Of a stretch of 64,000 nucleotides of DNA, positions 7,694 through 16,697 are shown one piece after another. The DNA is taken from NCBI RefSeq assembly GCF_001696535.1, contig NZ_MBQE01000002.1:1-64000 (forward strand). The letters are read 5' to 3'. The notes beneath the pieces are model-generated. The model was not told the DNA's origin, searched no databases, and saw only the letters and a list, made by a program, of their open reading frames with translations. Position numbers and translations under genes: made by a program. The stretch's first letter is position 1. The number at the start of each line of letters is the position of its first letter. The stretch is from Stappia indica. Its GTDB lineage: Bacteria; Pseudomonadota; Alphaproteobacteria; Rhizobiales; Stappiaceae.

Positions 7694-8941
7694 CTATCCT
7701 CCCTGTGCCTCCTTCTGGCTGCCATACCCGGTGTCGGAGAAGACCTCCGTGTCGAGGGCATGCAGCGCCCGCGCGACGGTGCCGCGCAGGATGAGATCCT
7801 CCTCCCAGGGGATCGCCTCGATTTCGACGCTGCCGCGCAGATCGGCCACCAGCGCTTCTTCGAGAGCTGCCCGCGCGGCCGTTTCCATGAGCGGATAGGC
7901 ATCGGCGGCAGCGCCGGTGACGACAATGCGCCGGGGATCGAGCGTGGCGATCACCCGGGCGAAGGCATAGCCGAGCGCAGTGCCTCCGGCGTTGAAGGCG
8001 TTGAGCGCACCGTCTTCGCCGGCCCGTGCCGCGGCAATCAACTCCCGGATCGTCTCGCGACCAACCGGCAGGCGCGAGGGAGGCGTCTGCAGGTCGAGCC
8101 CCCTGGCGTGGCGCAGCAGGGCATAGTCGCCGAGATAGGCCTCCAGGCAGCCGCGCCGGCCGCAGCGGCACAGAGAGCCGCCGGGAATGTGGTTGGCGTG
8201 TCCGATTTCGGCCGCCGCGCCGGTTTCGCCGACGAAGAGGCGGTTGTTGACGAAGAGGCCCATGCCGACGCCGTAGTCGATGAAGATCACGGCGAAGGTG
8301 CCGCCGTAGCGCGCGGGATCCGTCCGGTGCAGCGCCTCGGCGATCATGTTGGTGTCGTTCGACAGCAGACATGGCACGCCGAAGGCGCGGGCCACCGGCT
8401 CGACCACGGCGACATGCCGGACGGCAAAGGCCGGCGACCAGGCCACAGTGCCGGCGCTGTCGTCGACGACGCCTTGCGAAGCGAGGGCGATGATCGCCGG
8501 AGGCGGGCCTTGCAGCCCGCCGAGAAACGTTTGCAGGCTGTCGATCAGGACCTCGCCGAACCCGTCGGCCGTGACGGTCGCGCTGTCGAAAGAGGCGACG
8601 TCGCGCCCGACCAGCCGGCCGCCATAATCCGCCAGTGCCATCTCGATGGTATTGACCGAGAGCTTCACGGCAAGGACGCGGGCGGCAGTCCCGTCGAGCG
8701 TCAGCAGGCTGCGAGGGCGGCCTCTTGCCCCTTTCTCGCGCTCCCGCTGGGCCTCGTCGTCGACGCCGGCGATGAGGCCTTCGGCGATGAGGTCGGAGGT
8801 GATGGAGGTGACTGTGGCGGGGCTGAGCTGGGTGACGCGGCCGAGATCGATCCGTGCTTGCGGTCCCTGTCGCCTCAGCGCCTGGAGGACAACCGAGCGG
8901 TTCTGGCGGCGTATCTGGTCGCGGTCGGCCTTCTGCGTCAT
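7694..8941 (-). CDS. ROK-family transcriptional repressor (XylR-like)
   Basis: A 415-residue ROK regulator: winged helix-turn-helix at about residues 10-60, followed by a sugar-kinase-like fold. The family zinc site is present (GHANH with His248, then CRCGRRGCLE with Cys258, Cys260, Cys265). It is transcribed away from xylF, so it probably controls the divergent xylose-type importer and its own operon. The start at 8941 (MTQKADRDQ) is preferred over one 23 codons upstream because the HTH then starts at the usual distance. Ligand is inferred to be xylose or a related sugar from context only. Confidence 0.87.
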   Translation of the reverse strand: MTQKADRDQIRRQNRSVVLQALRRQGPQARIDLGRVTQLSPATVTSITSDLIAEGLIAGVDDEAQREREKGARGRPRSLLTLDGTAARVLAVKLSVNTIEMALADYGGRLVGRDVASFDSATVTADGFGEVLIDSLQTFLGGLQGPPPAIIALASQGVVDDSAGTVAWSPAFAVRHVAVVEPVARAFGVPCLLSNDTNMIAEALHRTDPARYGGTFAVIFIDYGVGMGLFVNNRLFVGETGAAAEIGHANHIPGGSLCRCGRRGCLEAYLGDYALLRHARGLDLQTPPSRLPVGRETIRELIAAARAGEDGALNAFNAGGTALGYAFARVIATLDPRRIVVTGAAADAYPLMETAARAALEEALVADLRGSVEIEAIPWEEDLILRGTVARALHALDTEVFSDTGYGSQKEAQGG

Positions 8942-9245
8942 GCCCACACCAAAGCGTTCGTCTCCACCCCGACGGGAACTCTTTCGCGCGCAAGGCATGG
9001 CCGTGACCACGGTTTACGCGTGCCGGGTGTTTTTGTCATGATCCCGGAGCCTCGTCGAGAAACCATGTTGACAGGGGCTTTCGTTTGGAGCAACTTTTTT
9101 TCGGACGTCGAAAAAAATAAAATTACGCCGACGAACCAAAGCGCGCATCCTTCGGCCGGGGAGGCACAGGCCAGGGACAGCGTGCCTGAGACACGATCCT
9201 TCGTTCCGCATGGGAGGAGCGGGGATAAATCGGAGGAAAGATATT
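8942..9245. other. Divergent intergenic control region between ROK regulator and xylF
   Basis: No gene is seen in these 304 bases. The right half is AT-rich compared with the surroundings. It contains a -35-like TTGACA at 9068-9073, the long dyad at 9095-9117 and a Shine-Dalgarno sequence (GGAGGAAAG, 9232-9240) just before xylF. Confidence 0.7.
9095..9117. promoter_or_regulatory. Candidate ROK operator, perfect 9-bp inverted repeat T7CG-N5-CGA7
   Basis: Seven T then CG, a five-base spacer GACGT, then CG and seven A form a perfect inverted repeat in G+C-rich DNA. T-rich arms ending in CG around a short spacer resemble operators reported for ROK repressors such as NagC/Mlc. It starts where the -10 element would fall 17 bases after TTGACA at 9068-9073, the position expected for repression. 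Confidence 0.65.
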
Positions 9246-10280
9246 ATGCGCAGATTCCAAAAGCTTCTGGCCGGCGCGCTGCTCGTTTCCGTCGCGCTGC
9301 CGATCCATGCGCAGGCGCAGGACATCACGGTCGGCGTCAGCTGGTCGAATTTCCAGGAAGAGCGCTGGAAGACGGATGAGGCCGCCATCAAGGGTGCGCT
9401 CGAAGCTGCCGGCGCTGCCTATGTGTCTGCCGACGCTCAGTCGTCCGCGGCCAAGCAGCTGTCGGACATCGAGGCGCTGATCGCCCAGGGCGTCGATGCG
9501 CTGATCATTCTGGCGCAGGATTCCCAGGCCATCGGGCCGGCCATCCAGGCCGCCGCCAACGAGGGTATTCCGGTCGTCGGCTACGATCGCCTGATCGAAG
9601 ACAATCGCGCCTTCTACCTGACATTCGACAATGTCGAGGTCGGCCGCATGCAGGCTCGCGAAGTCCTCAAGCAGGCGCCGGAAGGCAATTACGTGATGAT
9701 CAAGGGATCGCCCACCGATCCCAACGCCGACTTCCTGCGCGGCGGCCAGCAGGAAGTCCTGCAGCCGGCGATCGACGCCGGAAAGATCAAGATCGTCGGC
9801 GAGGCCTACACGGACGGCTGGCTGCCGGCCAATGCGCAGCGGAACATGGAGCAGATCCTGACCGCCAACAACAACAAGGTCGATGCGGTGGTTGCCTCGA
9901 ACGACGGCACCGCCGGCGGTGTCGTGGCGGCGTTGACTGCGCAGGGCATGGAAGGCATCCCGGTTTCCGGTCAGGACGGCGATCATGCCGCGCTCAACCG
10001 TGTTGCCAAGGGTACGCAGACCGTCTCCGTGTGGAAGGATGCGCGCGAACTCGGCAAGGTGGCCGGCGAGATCGCCGTGGCGCTTGCCAAGGGCGGCACG
10101 ATGGACAGCGTCGAGGGGGCAAGCAAGTGGACGTCACCTGCCGGCACCGAGCTGACCGCGCGCTTCCTGGCGCCGATCCCGGTCACCCGCGACAACCTGT
10201 CGGTCGTGGTCGATGCGGGCTGGATCACCAAGGATGCCCTGTGCCAGGGCGTCAGCGGCGGCCCGGCTCCCTGCAACTGA
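9246..10280 (+). CDS. xylF: XylF-type periplasmic sugar-binding protein
   Basis: A 344-residue ABC substrate-binding protein of the D-xylose (XylF) group, Peripla_BP_4 fold, with a signal peptide of about 24 residues. Family-like segments include the QAIGPAIQAAANEGIPVVGYDRL stretch (broken here for length: residues ~95-115) and the YTDGWLPANAQ region. A strong Shine-Dalgarno precedes the ATG at 9246. It is the first gene of the xylFHG operon; a stable hairpin follows it, which would favour an excess of binding protein over membrane components. Xylose is the likely but not proven ligand. Confidence 0.85.
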   Translation: MRRFQKLLAGALLVSVALPIHAQAQDITVGVSWSNFQEERWKTDEAAIKGALEAAGAAYVSADAQSSAAKQLSDIEALIAQGVDALIILAQDSQAIGPAIQAAANEGIPVVGYDRLIEDNRAFYLTFDNVEVGRMQAREVLKQAPEGNYVMIKGSPTDPNADFLRGGQQEVLQPAIDAGKIKIVGEAYTDGWLPANAQRNMEQILTANNNKVDAVVASNDGTAGGVVAALTAQGMEGIPVSGQDGDHAALNRVAKGTQTVSVWKDARELGKVAGEIAVALAKGGTMDSVEGASKWTSPAGTELTARFLAPIPVTRDNLSVVVDAGWITKDALCQGVSGGPAPCN

Positions 10281-10301
10281 GCCAGTCCATCAAGCGATGA
10301 T

Positions 10302-10329
10302 CCCTGCCCCGGCGAAGGTCGGGGCAGGG
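10302..10329 (+). terminator. Intercistronic hairpin after xylF
   Basis: A perfect 10-bp stem (CCCTGCCCCG / CGGGGCAGGG) with an 8-base loop and no following T-run. It probably acts as an mRNA-stabilising or attenuating element between the binding-protein and permease genes. Confidence 0.6.
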
Positions 10330-10402
10330 CGGCCGCTGATGGGTGACATCCGGCCGCGAGGGGGCGCGAGATGCGCGCCGCCCTTCAAGCGGGAGCTTTT
10401 CC

Positions 10403-11698
10403 ATGTCTGAGACCGCAGTCACCGGAGCGAAACCACCGGCGAGCAGATCGTTCTTCTCGGCGCTCCAGATCGACACGCGCCTGCTGGGCATGATCGGTGC
10501 GTTCGTCGTCCTGTGCCTGGTGTTCAATGTGTTCACCGGCGGCAACTTCCTGACACCGCGCAACATCTTCAACCTGACGATCCAGACCGTTTCCGTCGCC
10601 ATCATGGCGACCGGTATGGTCTTCGTCATCGTCACCCGCCACATCGACCTGTCCGTCGGCTCCCTGCTCGCGACCGTGGCTGCGGTCATGGCGATGGTGC
10701 AGACGCAAGTGCTGCCGGCCGTGTTCGGCCTGGAGCTCGGACATCCGGCGATATGGATCCTGGCGATCCTGGCCGGCGTCGTCGTCGGCACTCTGATCGG
10801 TGCTTTCCAGGGCGTGCTGATCGGCTATCTCGGCATTCCGGCCTTCATCGTCACGCTCGGCGGTCTTCTGGTCTGGCGCAACGCGGCCTGGTTCATCACC
10901 GACGGCCAGACCATCGGTCCGCTGGACGAGCGTTTCACGATGATCGGCGGCATCGGCGGCACTCTGGGCGAAACTTGGTCGTGGATCTTTGCCGCCCTCG
11001 CGGTGGCGGCTGCGCTGGCGCTGCAATTCTCCTCCCGCCGGCGCAAGGAGCGGCACGGCTTTCCGGTCAAGCCGGTCTGGGCCGAGGTGACGCTGGGCGT
11101 CATCGTTGCCGGTGCCATTGCGGGCTTCATCGCGATCCTCAACGCCTATGAGGTGCCGGCTCGCGTGCTGCGTCGCGACTTCGCGGCCCGCGGCCTTGAG
11201 GTGCCGGAGGGCTATACGGCGGCCTACGGGTTGCCGTACTCGGTGCTGTTGCTGATCGTCGTCGCCGTTTGCATGACGGTCGTGGCGCGGCGCACCCGGC
11301 TCGGGCGCTATATCTTCGCGGCCGGCGGCAATCCTGATGCGGCCGAGCTGTCGGGCATCAACACGCGCCTGCTGACGGTCAAGATCTTCGCGATCATGGG
11401 CGGCCTGTGCGCCCTGTCGGCGGCGGTCGCCTCGGCTCGCCTGGGGTTTTCCACCAACGACATCGGCACGCTGGATGAGCTGCGCGTGATCGCGGCGGCC
11501 GTCATCGGCGGAACGGCGCTGTCCGGCGGCATCGGCACGATCTACGGCGCCATTCTCGGTGCGCTGATCATGCAGTCGCTACAATCGGGCATGGCCATGG
11601 TCGGCGTCGATGCGCCGCTGCAGAACATCGTCGTCGGTGTCGTCCTGGTCGTCGCCGTGCTCGTCGACATCCTCTATCGCAAGCGCACGGGAGACTGA
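10403..11698 (+). CDS. xylH: XylH-type sugar ABC transporter permease
   Basis: A 431-residue inner-membrane permease of the BPD_transp_2 (ribose/xylose) class with about ten hydrophobic segments. Conserved pieces include TRHIDLSVGS, the AAGGNPDAAELSGIN cytoplasmic loop that contacts the ATPase, and GTALSGGIGTIYGA. The long insertion around residues 210-280 with a charged, Arg-rich start is characteristic of XylH versus RbsC. ATG at 10403 gives an N-terminus before the first membrane span. The stop lies three bases before the xylG start. Confidence 0.87.
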   Translation: MSETAVTGAKPPASRSFFSALQIDTRLLGMIGAFVVLCLVFNVFTGGNFLTPRNIFNLTIQTVSVAIMATGMVFVIVTRHIDLSVGSLLATVAAVMAMVQTQVLPAVFGLELGHPAIWILAILAGVVVGTLIGAFQGVLIGYLGIPAFIVTLGGLLVWRNAAWFITDGQTIGPLDERFTMIGGIGGTLGETWSWIFAALAVAAALALQFSSRRRKERHGFPVKPVWAEVTLGVIVAGAIAGFIAILNAYEVPARVLRRDFAARGLEVPEGYTAAYGLPYSVLLLIVVAVCMTVVARRTRLGRYIFAAGGNPDAAELSGINTRLLTVKIFAIMGGLCALSAAVASARLGFSTNDIGTLDELRVIAAAVIGGTALSGGIGTIYGAILGALIMQSLQSGMAMVGVDAPLQNIVVGVVLVVAVLVDILYRKRTGD

Positions 11699-11701
11699 GC
11701 C

Positions 11702-12487
11702 ATGGCAACTCCTCTCGTCGAGATGAAAGACATCTGCATCTCCTTCGGCGGCGTGCATGCGGTCGACCATGTCAGCGTCGACCTGCACCCTGGAGAAGTT
11801 GTCGGACTGCTGGGCCATAACGGCGCGGGCAAGTCGACCCTGATCAAGATCCTGTCCGGCGCCTATCGTGCGGACAGCGGGGAAATCCTGATCGACGGCA
11901 AGCGCGCGACAATCAACAGCCCGCGCGATGCCCGCAACTACAATATCGAGACGATCTACCAGACGCTGGCGCTTGCCGACAATCTGGACGCCGCCTCGAA
12001 CCTGTTCCTCGGCCGCGAGATCGTCTCGCCGCTCGGTTTCGTCGACGACGATGCGATGGAGGCCGAGACCCGCAAGATCCTCAGCCGTCTCAACCCGAAT
12101 TTCCGCAAGTTCAAGGCGCCGGTGAAAGCGCTGTCGGGCGGCCAGAGGCAGTCGGTCGCCATCGCCCGCGCCGTCTACTTCAACGCCCGCATCCTGATCA
12201 TGGACGAGCCGACAGCGGCGCTGGGCGTCCAGGAGACGCAGATGGTCTCCGAGCTCATCAAGGAACTGAAGAAGCAGGGGCTCGGCATCTTCCTGATCAG
12301 CCACGACATTCATGACGTGTTCGACCTTGCCGACCGGGTGGCGGTAATGAAGAACGGCAAGCTGGTCGGCACCGCCTTGACGCAGAACGTCACCAAGGAC
12401 GAAGTGCTGGGCATGATCATCCTTGGCAAGTGCCCGGAGGGTGCGATCCCGGGTCCTGGCGCATTCACGGATGCGTCCGCCGCTTGA
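11702..12487 (+). CDS. xylG: XylG-type sugar ABC ATPase, single nucleotide-binding domain
   Basis: A 261-residue ATPase for the XylFHG importer. Walker A is GHNGAGKST (37-45), the signature is LSGGQRQ, Walker B is ILIMDEP and the switch His is in LISHD. Enterobacterial XylG and RbsA carry two ATPase domains (about 500 residues); this has only one, as is common for the FrcA-like ATPases of alphaproteobacterial sugar importers, so it should work as a homodimer. It follows xylH with a three-base gap. No clear terminator follows. Confidence 0.86.
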   Translation: MATPLVEMKDICISFGGVHAVDHVSVDLHPGEVVGLLGHNGAGKSTLIKILSGAYRADSGEILIDGKRATINSPRDARNYNIETIYQTLALADNLDAASNLFLGREIVSPLGFVDDDAMEAETRKILSRLNPNFRKFKAPVKALSGGQRQSVAIARAVYFNARILIMDEPTAALGVQETQMVSELIKELKKQGLGIFLISHDIHDVFDLADRVAVMKNGKLVGTALTQNVTKDEVLGMIILGKCPEGAIPGPGAFTDASAA

Positions 12488-12570
12488 TGCAGTGCGGCAA
12501 GGCGTCAGGAAGAAAGGCTTTTTCCGGGCCGGGACTTCTCATCGCGGATGAGTTCCCTTAGGCTTTGCGC

Positions 12571-13326
12571 ATGAACGCGCCGCCGCCCGTGACAGATGAC
12601 ATCGCTCTGTTTCTCGATTTCGACGGAACCCTGGTCGAAATCGCCAGAACACCCGATGCGGTGGAGGCCAGCCGGGCGACAATTGCCTGTCTGGAGGGGC
12701 TCGTCGCGCATCTCGGCGGGGCCCTTGCGATCGTCAGCGGCCGCCCGATCCGCGAGATCGACCACTATCTCGCCCCTTTGCGTCTCCCCTGCGCCGGTCT
12801 GCATGGACTGGAAACGCGGCTGCATCCCGACAAGGATGTCGAACGCGCGCCGGTCGGCCCCGAGATCGAGGCGCTGAAGGCGGCTCTTGCCGGCAGCGGC
12901 TTGCTCGGGCGCGGCGTGTCGATCGAGGACAAGGGGCCGGCAATCGCTGTCCACTACCGTATCGCACCCGATTGCGAAGAAGCGGTCGTGGAAGTGATGC
13001 AGGCAGCCGTTGCCGAGCTTCCGGACCTGCATCTGGTGCGCGGCAAGATGGTGGTGGAGGCCAAGCCCGCTTTTCGCGACAAGGGCTGGGCAGTCGGAAC
13101 CTTCATGGATCTTGCGCCTTTCCGTGGCCGCACACCGGTGTTCGTGGGCGACGACGTAACCGACGAAGACGGTATCCGCGCGGCCGAAGCCGTCGGCGGT
13201 TTTGGAGTGAAGGTGGGAACCGCCGAGAGCCTCGCCCGTTTTCGGATCAGCGACGTGAAAGGCGTTCGCGACTGGCTGGCCCTCGGCCTTCCGGCAAAGG
13301 CACAGGCAAGGACACAGAATTCATGA
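12571..13326 (+). CDS. otsB: Trehalose-6-phosphate phosphatase OtsB
   Basis: A 251-residue HAD-superfamily phosphatase that dephosphorylates trehalose-6-phosphate, the second step of OtsAB trehalose synthesis. The nucleophile motif DFDGT lies at 16-20 (Asp16, Asp18), SGRP at 56-59, Lys171 in the FRDKG segment and the magnesium motif GDDVTDED at 193-200. The ATG at 12571 is used. Its stop overlaps the start of the GH15 gene (ATGA), so the two are translationally coupled. Confidence 0.93.
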   Translation: MNAPPPVTDDIALFLDFDGTLVEIARTPDAVEASRATIACLEGLVAHLGGALAIVSGRPIREIDHYLAPLRLPCAGLHGLETRLHPDKDVERAPVGPEIEALKAALAGSGLLGRGVSIEDKGPAIAVHYRIAPDCEEAVVEVMQAAVAELPDLHLVRGKMVVEAKPAFRDKGWAVGTFMDLAPFRGRTPVFVGDDVTDEDGIRAAEAVGGFGVKVGTAESLARFRISDVKGVRDWLALGLPAKAQARTQNS

Positions 13327-15119
13327 CGCTCGACCGCAAGGCTTCCCTCGATCTCGCCCTCATCGGCAACTGCTCGATTGCGGCGCTGGTCGACAGGATG
13401 GCGCGGGTGGTCTGGATGTGCCTGCCGCGCTTCGATGGCGACCCGGTCTTCCACGGGCTGCTCGGCACCTGCAGCGACGAACGCGACGGGCTGTTCGCCA
13501 TCGAGCTGGAGAATGCCTGCCGCAGCGAGCAGTCGTACCAGGAAAACACCGCTGTCGTGGTTACGCGCATCTTCGACGATGCCGGCAATGCCATCGAGAT
13601 CACGGACTTCGCGCCGCGCTTCCAGACCAAGGGACGGATGTTCCGGCCGACCGCGCTTGTGCGCCGGGTCCGGCCGCTTTCCGGCCATCCCAGGATCCGG
13701 GTGCGCTGCCGCCCCCGCTTCGACTATGGCGCGCGCGCGCCGGAGGTGACCTACGGCTCCAACCACATGCGTTTCGTCGGCAATGGCCAGACCGTCCGCC
13801 TGACGACCAATGCCTCGATCACCTATGTGCGCGACGAGACGCCGTTCCTGCTCGACGGGCCGGTCTCCTTCTATTTCGGTCCCGACGAGAGCCTGACGCA
13901 TCACCCCGAGACGCTGTGCCGGGAGTTCGAGGAAGAGACCGTGCTGCACTGGCGGCTGTGGACCCGGCGCCTCGGCCTGCCTCTCGACTATCAGGAAGCG
14001 GTGATCCGGGCGGCGATCACGCTGAAACTGTGCACCTACGAGGAAACCGGCGCGATCATCGCGGCCGTGACGACCTCGATCCCGGAAGCGGCCAACAGCG
14101 GGCGCAACTGGGACTATCGCTATTGCTGGCTGCGCGATGCGTTCTTCGTGGTGCGGGCTCTCAATTCGCTCTCCGAGATGGAGACGATGGAGAACTACCT
14201 CCGCTACATCAACAACATCGCCTCGATGACCGGCAGCGGCCACGTGCAACCGCTCTACGGCATCGCGCTGGAAGACCGCCTGATCGAGACCACCGTCGGG
14301 CTGCCCGGCTATCGTGGCATGGGGCCGGTCCGGGTCGGCAATCAGGCGTACGAGCATTTCCAGCACGACGTCTACGGCAACATCGTGCTCGGGGCCTCCC
14401 AGGCGTTTTTCGACAAGCGGCTGCTGCGTCAGCCCGGCGTCGACGATTTCGAGCGGCTGGAAGTGATCGGCGAGCGCGCCTTCGCCATGCACGACCAGCC
14501 CGATGCCGGCCTTTGGGAGCTGCGGACCCGGGCCCGCGTCCATACCTCGTCTTCGCTGATGTGCTGGGCGGCCTGCGACCGGCTCGCCAAGATCGCGCAT
14601 CAGTTCGGCCGCCGCGAGCGAGCCCTGTTCTGGCAGGAACGCGCCGACACCATCCGCTCGGTGATCCTGTCGCGGGGCTGGAATGCCGAGACGAACGCCT
14701 TCGTCGAGAGTTTCGAGGGGCGTGATCTCGATGCCAGCCTGCTGCTGATCGCAGAGGTCGGGTTCCTGTCGCCGCAGGACCCGCGCTTCATCGCGACTGT
14801 CGAGCGGATCGGCGAAACCCTGCGCCGCGGCAAGCATCTGTTCCGCTATCACGCCGCCGACGACTTTGGTGCGCCGGAGAACGCGTTCAACATCTGCACC
14901 TTCTGGTACATCGACGCGCTCGCGCGGATCGGCCGGAAGGATGAGGCGCGCGACATCTACGAGACGATGCTGGCCTGCCGCAATCATGTCGGCCTGTTGT
15001 CCGAGGACACGAATCCGGTGACCGGCGAGATGTGGGGCAATTTCCCGCAGACCTATTCGATGGTCGGCATCATCAATGGTGCCATGCGGCTCTCGGACGG
15101 CTGGGAAAGCCTCGTCTGA
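13323..15119 (+). CDS. Glycoside hydrolase family 15 protein (glucoamylase or trehalase type)
   Basis: A 598-residue cytoplasmic (no signal peptide) GH15 enzyme with an N-terminal beta-sandwich 'trehalase-like' domain (about 1-220) and an alpha/alpha barrel. The catalytic-region motif NWDYRYCWLRD is at 262-272, and the C-terminal catalytic Glu probably lies in the SEDTNPVTGEMWGNFPQ segment. GH15 members include glucoamylases and the trehalases described in mycobacteria and archaea. Lying between otsB and otsA and coupled to otsB, a trehalose-cleaving or glucan-trimming role is likely. Substrate is undetermined. Confidence 0.88.
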   Translation: MTLDRKASLDLALIGNCSIAALVDRMARVVWMCLPRFDGDPVFHGLLGTCSDERDGLFAIELENACRSEQSYQENTAVVVTRIFDDAGNAIEITDFAPRFQTKGRMFRPTALVRRVRPLSGHPRIRVRCRPRFDYGARAPEVTYGSNHMRFVGNGQTVRLTTNASITYVRDETPFLLDGPVSFYFGPDESLTHHPETLCREFEEETVLHWRLWTRRLGLPLDYQEAVIRAAITLKLCTYEETGAIIAAVTTSIPEAANSGRNWDYRYCWLRDAFFVVRALNSLSEMETMENYLRYINNIASMTGSGHVQPLYGIALEDRLIETTVGLPGYRGMGPVRVGNQAYEHFQHDVYGNIVLGASQAFFDKRLLRQPGVDDFERLEVIGERAFAMHDQPDAGLWELRTRARVHTSSSLMCWAACDRLAKIAHQFGRRERALFWQERADTIRSVILSRGWNAETNAFVESFEGRDLDASLLLIAEVGFLSPQDPRFIATVERIGETLRRGKHLFRYHAADDFGAPENAFNICTFWYIDALARIGRKDEARDIYETMLACRNHVGLLSEDTNPVTGEMWGNFPQTYSMVGIINGAMRLSDGWESLV

Positions 15120-15250
15120 TCTGATGCTCGAATTGGCCCGCGAGTCTTCGCGGCCGCGACCAGACCTTGTTTCCTGTGTCCCATCGGTCCGATGCGCGGG
15201 CCGGTGCCGGCGCCTGCCTGCGCGTGCGGACACACAACCCGGAGGAATCC

Positions 15251-16633
15251 ATGTCCAGACTTGTCGTCGTCTCCAATCGTGTCGGACCGCTCAAGGATAC
15301 GGGGCGGGCGGGCGGTCTGGCGGTGGCGCTGGTCGATGCCCTCACCGAGACGGGCGGGCTCTGGTTCGGCTGGAGCGGGGACGTTTCCGAGGAAGGCACT
15401 TTCGGCAACCTCAAGCAGGGCGGCGGCACCCGCAAGGTTGCGATGGCGACGGTCGACATGACCCAGGCCGACTATGACGAGTTCTATGCCGGTTATGCCA
15501 ATCGCACCCTCTGGCCGGTGCTGCACTACCGGCTGGATCTGGCGGATTTCGACCGGCGGTTCGAAGAGGGATATCGGCGGGTCAACGAGCGCTTCGCGAC
15601 GCGTTTGCGCCCGCTGCTACAGGCCGACGATATCATCTGGGTGCATGACTATCATTTCCTCGGCTTCGCGGCGGAACTGCGGGCGATGGAAGTGGGCAAT
15701 CCGATCGGCTTCTTCCTGCACATCCCGTTCCCGGCGCCAGAGGTGCTTGCCGGCCTGCCGAATGCCGAGCGGCTGGTGCGGCGCATGCTTGCCTATGATG
15801 TGGTCGGGTTCCAGACGCGCCGGGATGCCGCGAATTTCCGGCGGTTCGCGGTGGAGGAACTGGGCGCGGTGGAGCGCGACGGCGACAAGCTCGACATCGC
15901 CGGAGGCACCGTGGTCGCGCGGGCCTTTCCCATCGGGATCGACGCAGCAGGGTTCGCCCGTCAGGCGACGACGCCGGAGGCGCGCCGCAACATGGCGCGG
16001 ACCGAGAAGCTGCTGGTTGGACGGCAACAGATCATCGGCGTCGACCGCATCGACTACTCGAAAGGGCTGCCGGAGCGCTTCCGCGCGTTCGGCCGTCTTC
16101 TGGAGGATTATCCGGAGAACCGGGGCAGTGTGAGCCTGATGCAGGTGGCCCCGCCCTCGCGTGCCGAACTGGATGCCTATGCCGAGATCCGGCGCGAATT
16201 GGAGGAACTGTCGGGCAACATCAACGGGCGCTTCGCCGATCTCGACTGGACGCCGATCCGCTACATGACCCGCTCCTTTACCCGGCGGGCGCTGGCCGGG
16301 CTTTATCGCGCCAGTCGGGTGGCGCTGGTCACACCGCTTCGCGACGGCATGAACCTGGTCGCCAAGGAGTATGTCGCCGCTCAGCGGGCGGAGGACCCGG
16401 GCGTCGTGGTGCTGTCGCGCTTTGCCGGAGCGGCCGAGGACATGCCGGAAGCGCTGATCGTCAACCCGCACTCGGCGGAAGGTGTGGCCTCCAGCCTTCA
16501 GACTGCGCTCAACATGCCGCTCGACGAGCGCCGGTCACGCTGGCAGGCGATCTTCGACCGCATTTGCAAGAACGATGCAGCCGCGTGGGCGACCTCGTTC
16601 CTCGACACCCTGCGCAGCCGGGCGACAAACTGA
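15251..16633 (+). CDS. otsA: Trehalose-6-phosphate synthase OtsA
   Basis: A 460-residue GT20 glycosyltransferase that joins UDP-glucose and glucose-6-phosphate. Characteristic segments are VSNRVGP at the N-terminus, WVHDYH (130-135), GVDRIDYSKGLPER (about 275-290) and PLRDGMNLVAKEY near residue 370. The ATG at 15251 follows a strong GGAGGAATCC ribosome-binding site. It sits 131 bases after the GH15 gene, so it may have its own promoter. A strong hairpin terminator follows. Confidence 0.95.
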   Translation: MSRLVVVSNRVGPLKDTGRAGGLAVALVDALTETGGLWFGWSGDVSEEGTFGNLKQGGGTRKVAMATVDMTQADYDEFYAGYANRTLWPVLHYRLDLADFDRRFEEGYRRVNERFATRLRPLLQADDIIWVHDYHFLGFAAELRAMEVGNPIGFFLHIPFPAPEVLAGLPNAERLVRRMLAYDVVGFQTRRDAANFRRFAVEELGAVERDGDKLDIAGGTVVARAFPIGIDAAGFARQATTPEARRNMARTEKLLVGRQQIIGVDRIDYSKGLPERFRAFGRLLEDYPENRGSVSLMQVAPPSRAELDAYAEIRRELEELSGNINGRFADLDWTPIRYMTRSFTRRALAGLYRASRVALVTPLRDGMNLVAKEYVAAQRAEDPGVVVLSRFAGAAEDMPEALIVNPHSAEGVASSLQTALNMPLDERRSRWQAIFDRICKNDAAAWATSFLDTLRSRATN

Positions 16634-16643
16634 CTGCAACGAA

Positions 16644-16672
16644 AAAGGGGAGCGGCCGGGCCGCTCCCCTTT
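16644..16672. terminator. Bidirectional terminator between otsA and hppD
   Basis: A 12-bp stem (AAAGGGGAGCGG / CCGCTCCCCTTT) with a five-base loop, followed on the plus strand by CGTTT and preceded by five A (a U-run for the minus strand). The two flanking genes converge here, so it can serve both. Confidence 0.85.
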
Positions 16673-16697
16673 CGTTTCGATCAGTCCGGCCGGACGT

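Noticed and set aside
7689-8993. Upstream extension of the di-heme cytochrome frame to a 909-residue product
   Set aside because: The extension is Arg/Pro/His-rich noise inside the ROK gene. The internal ATG at 7688 begins a proper signal peptide and lies directly after the ROK stop.
12954-15233. Long minus-strand open frame opposite otsB and the GH15 gene
   Set aside because: No recognisable domain; both plus-strand products carry full catalytic motifs.
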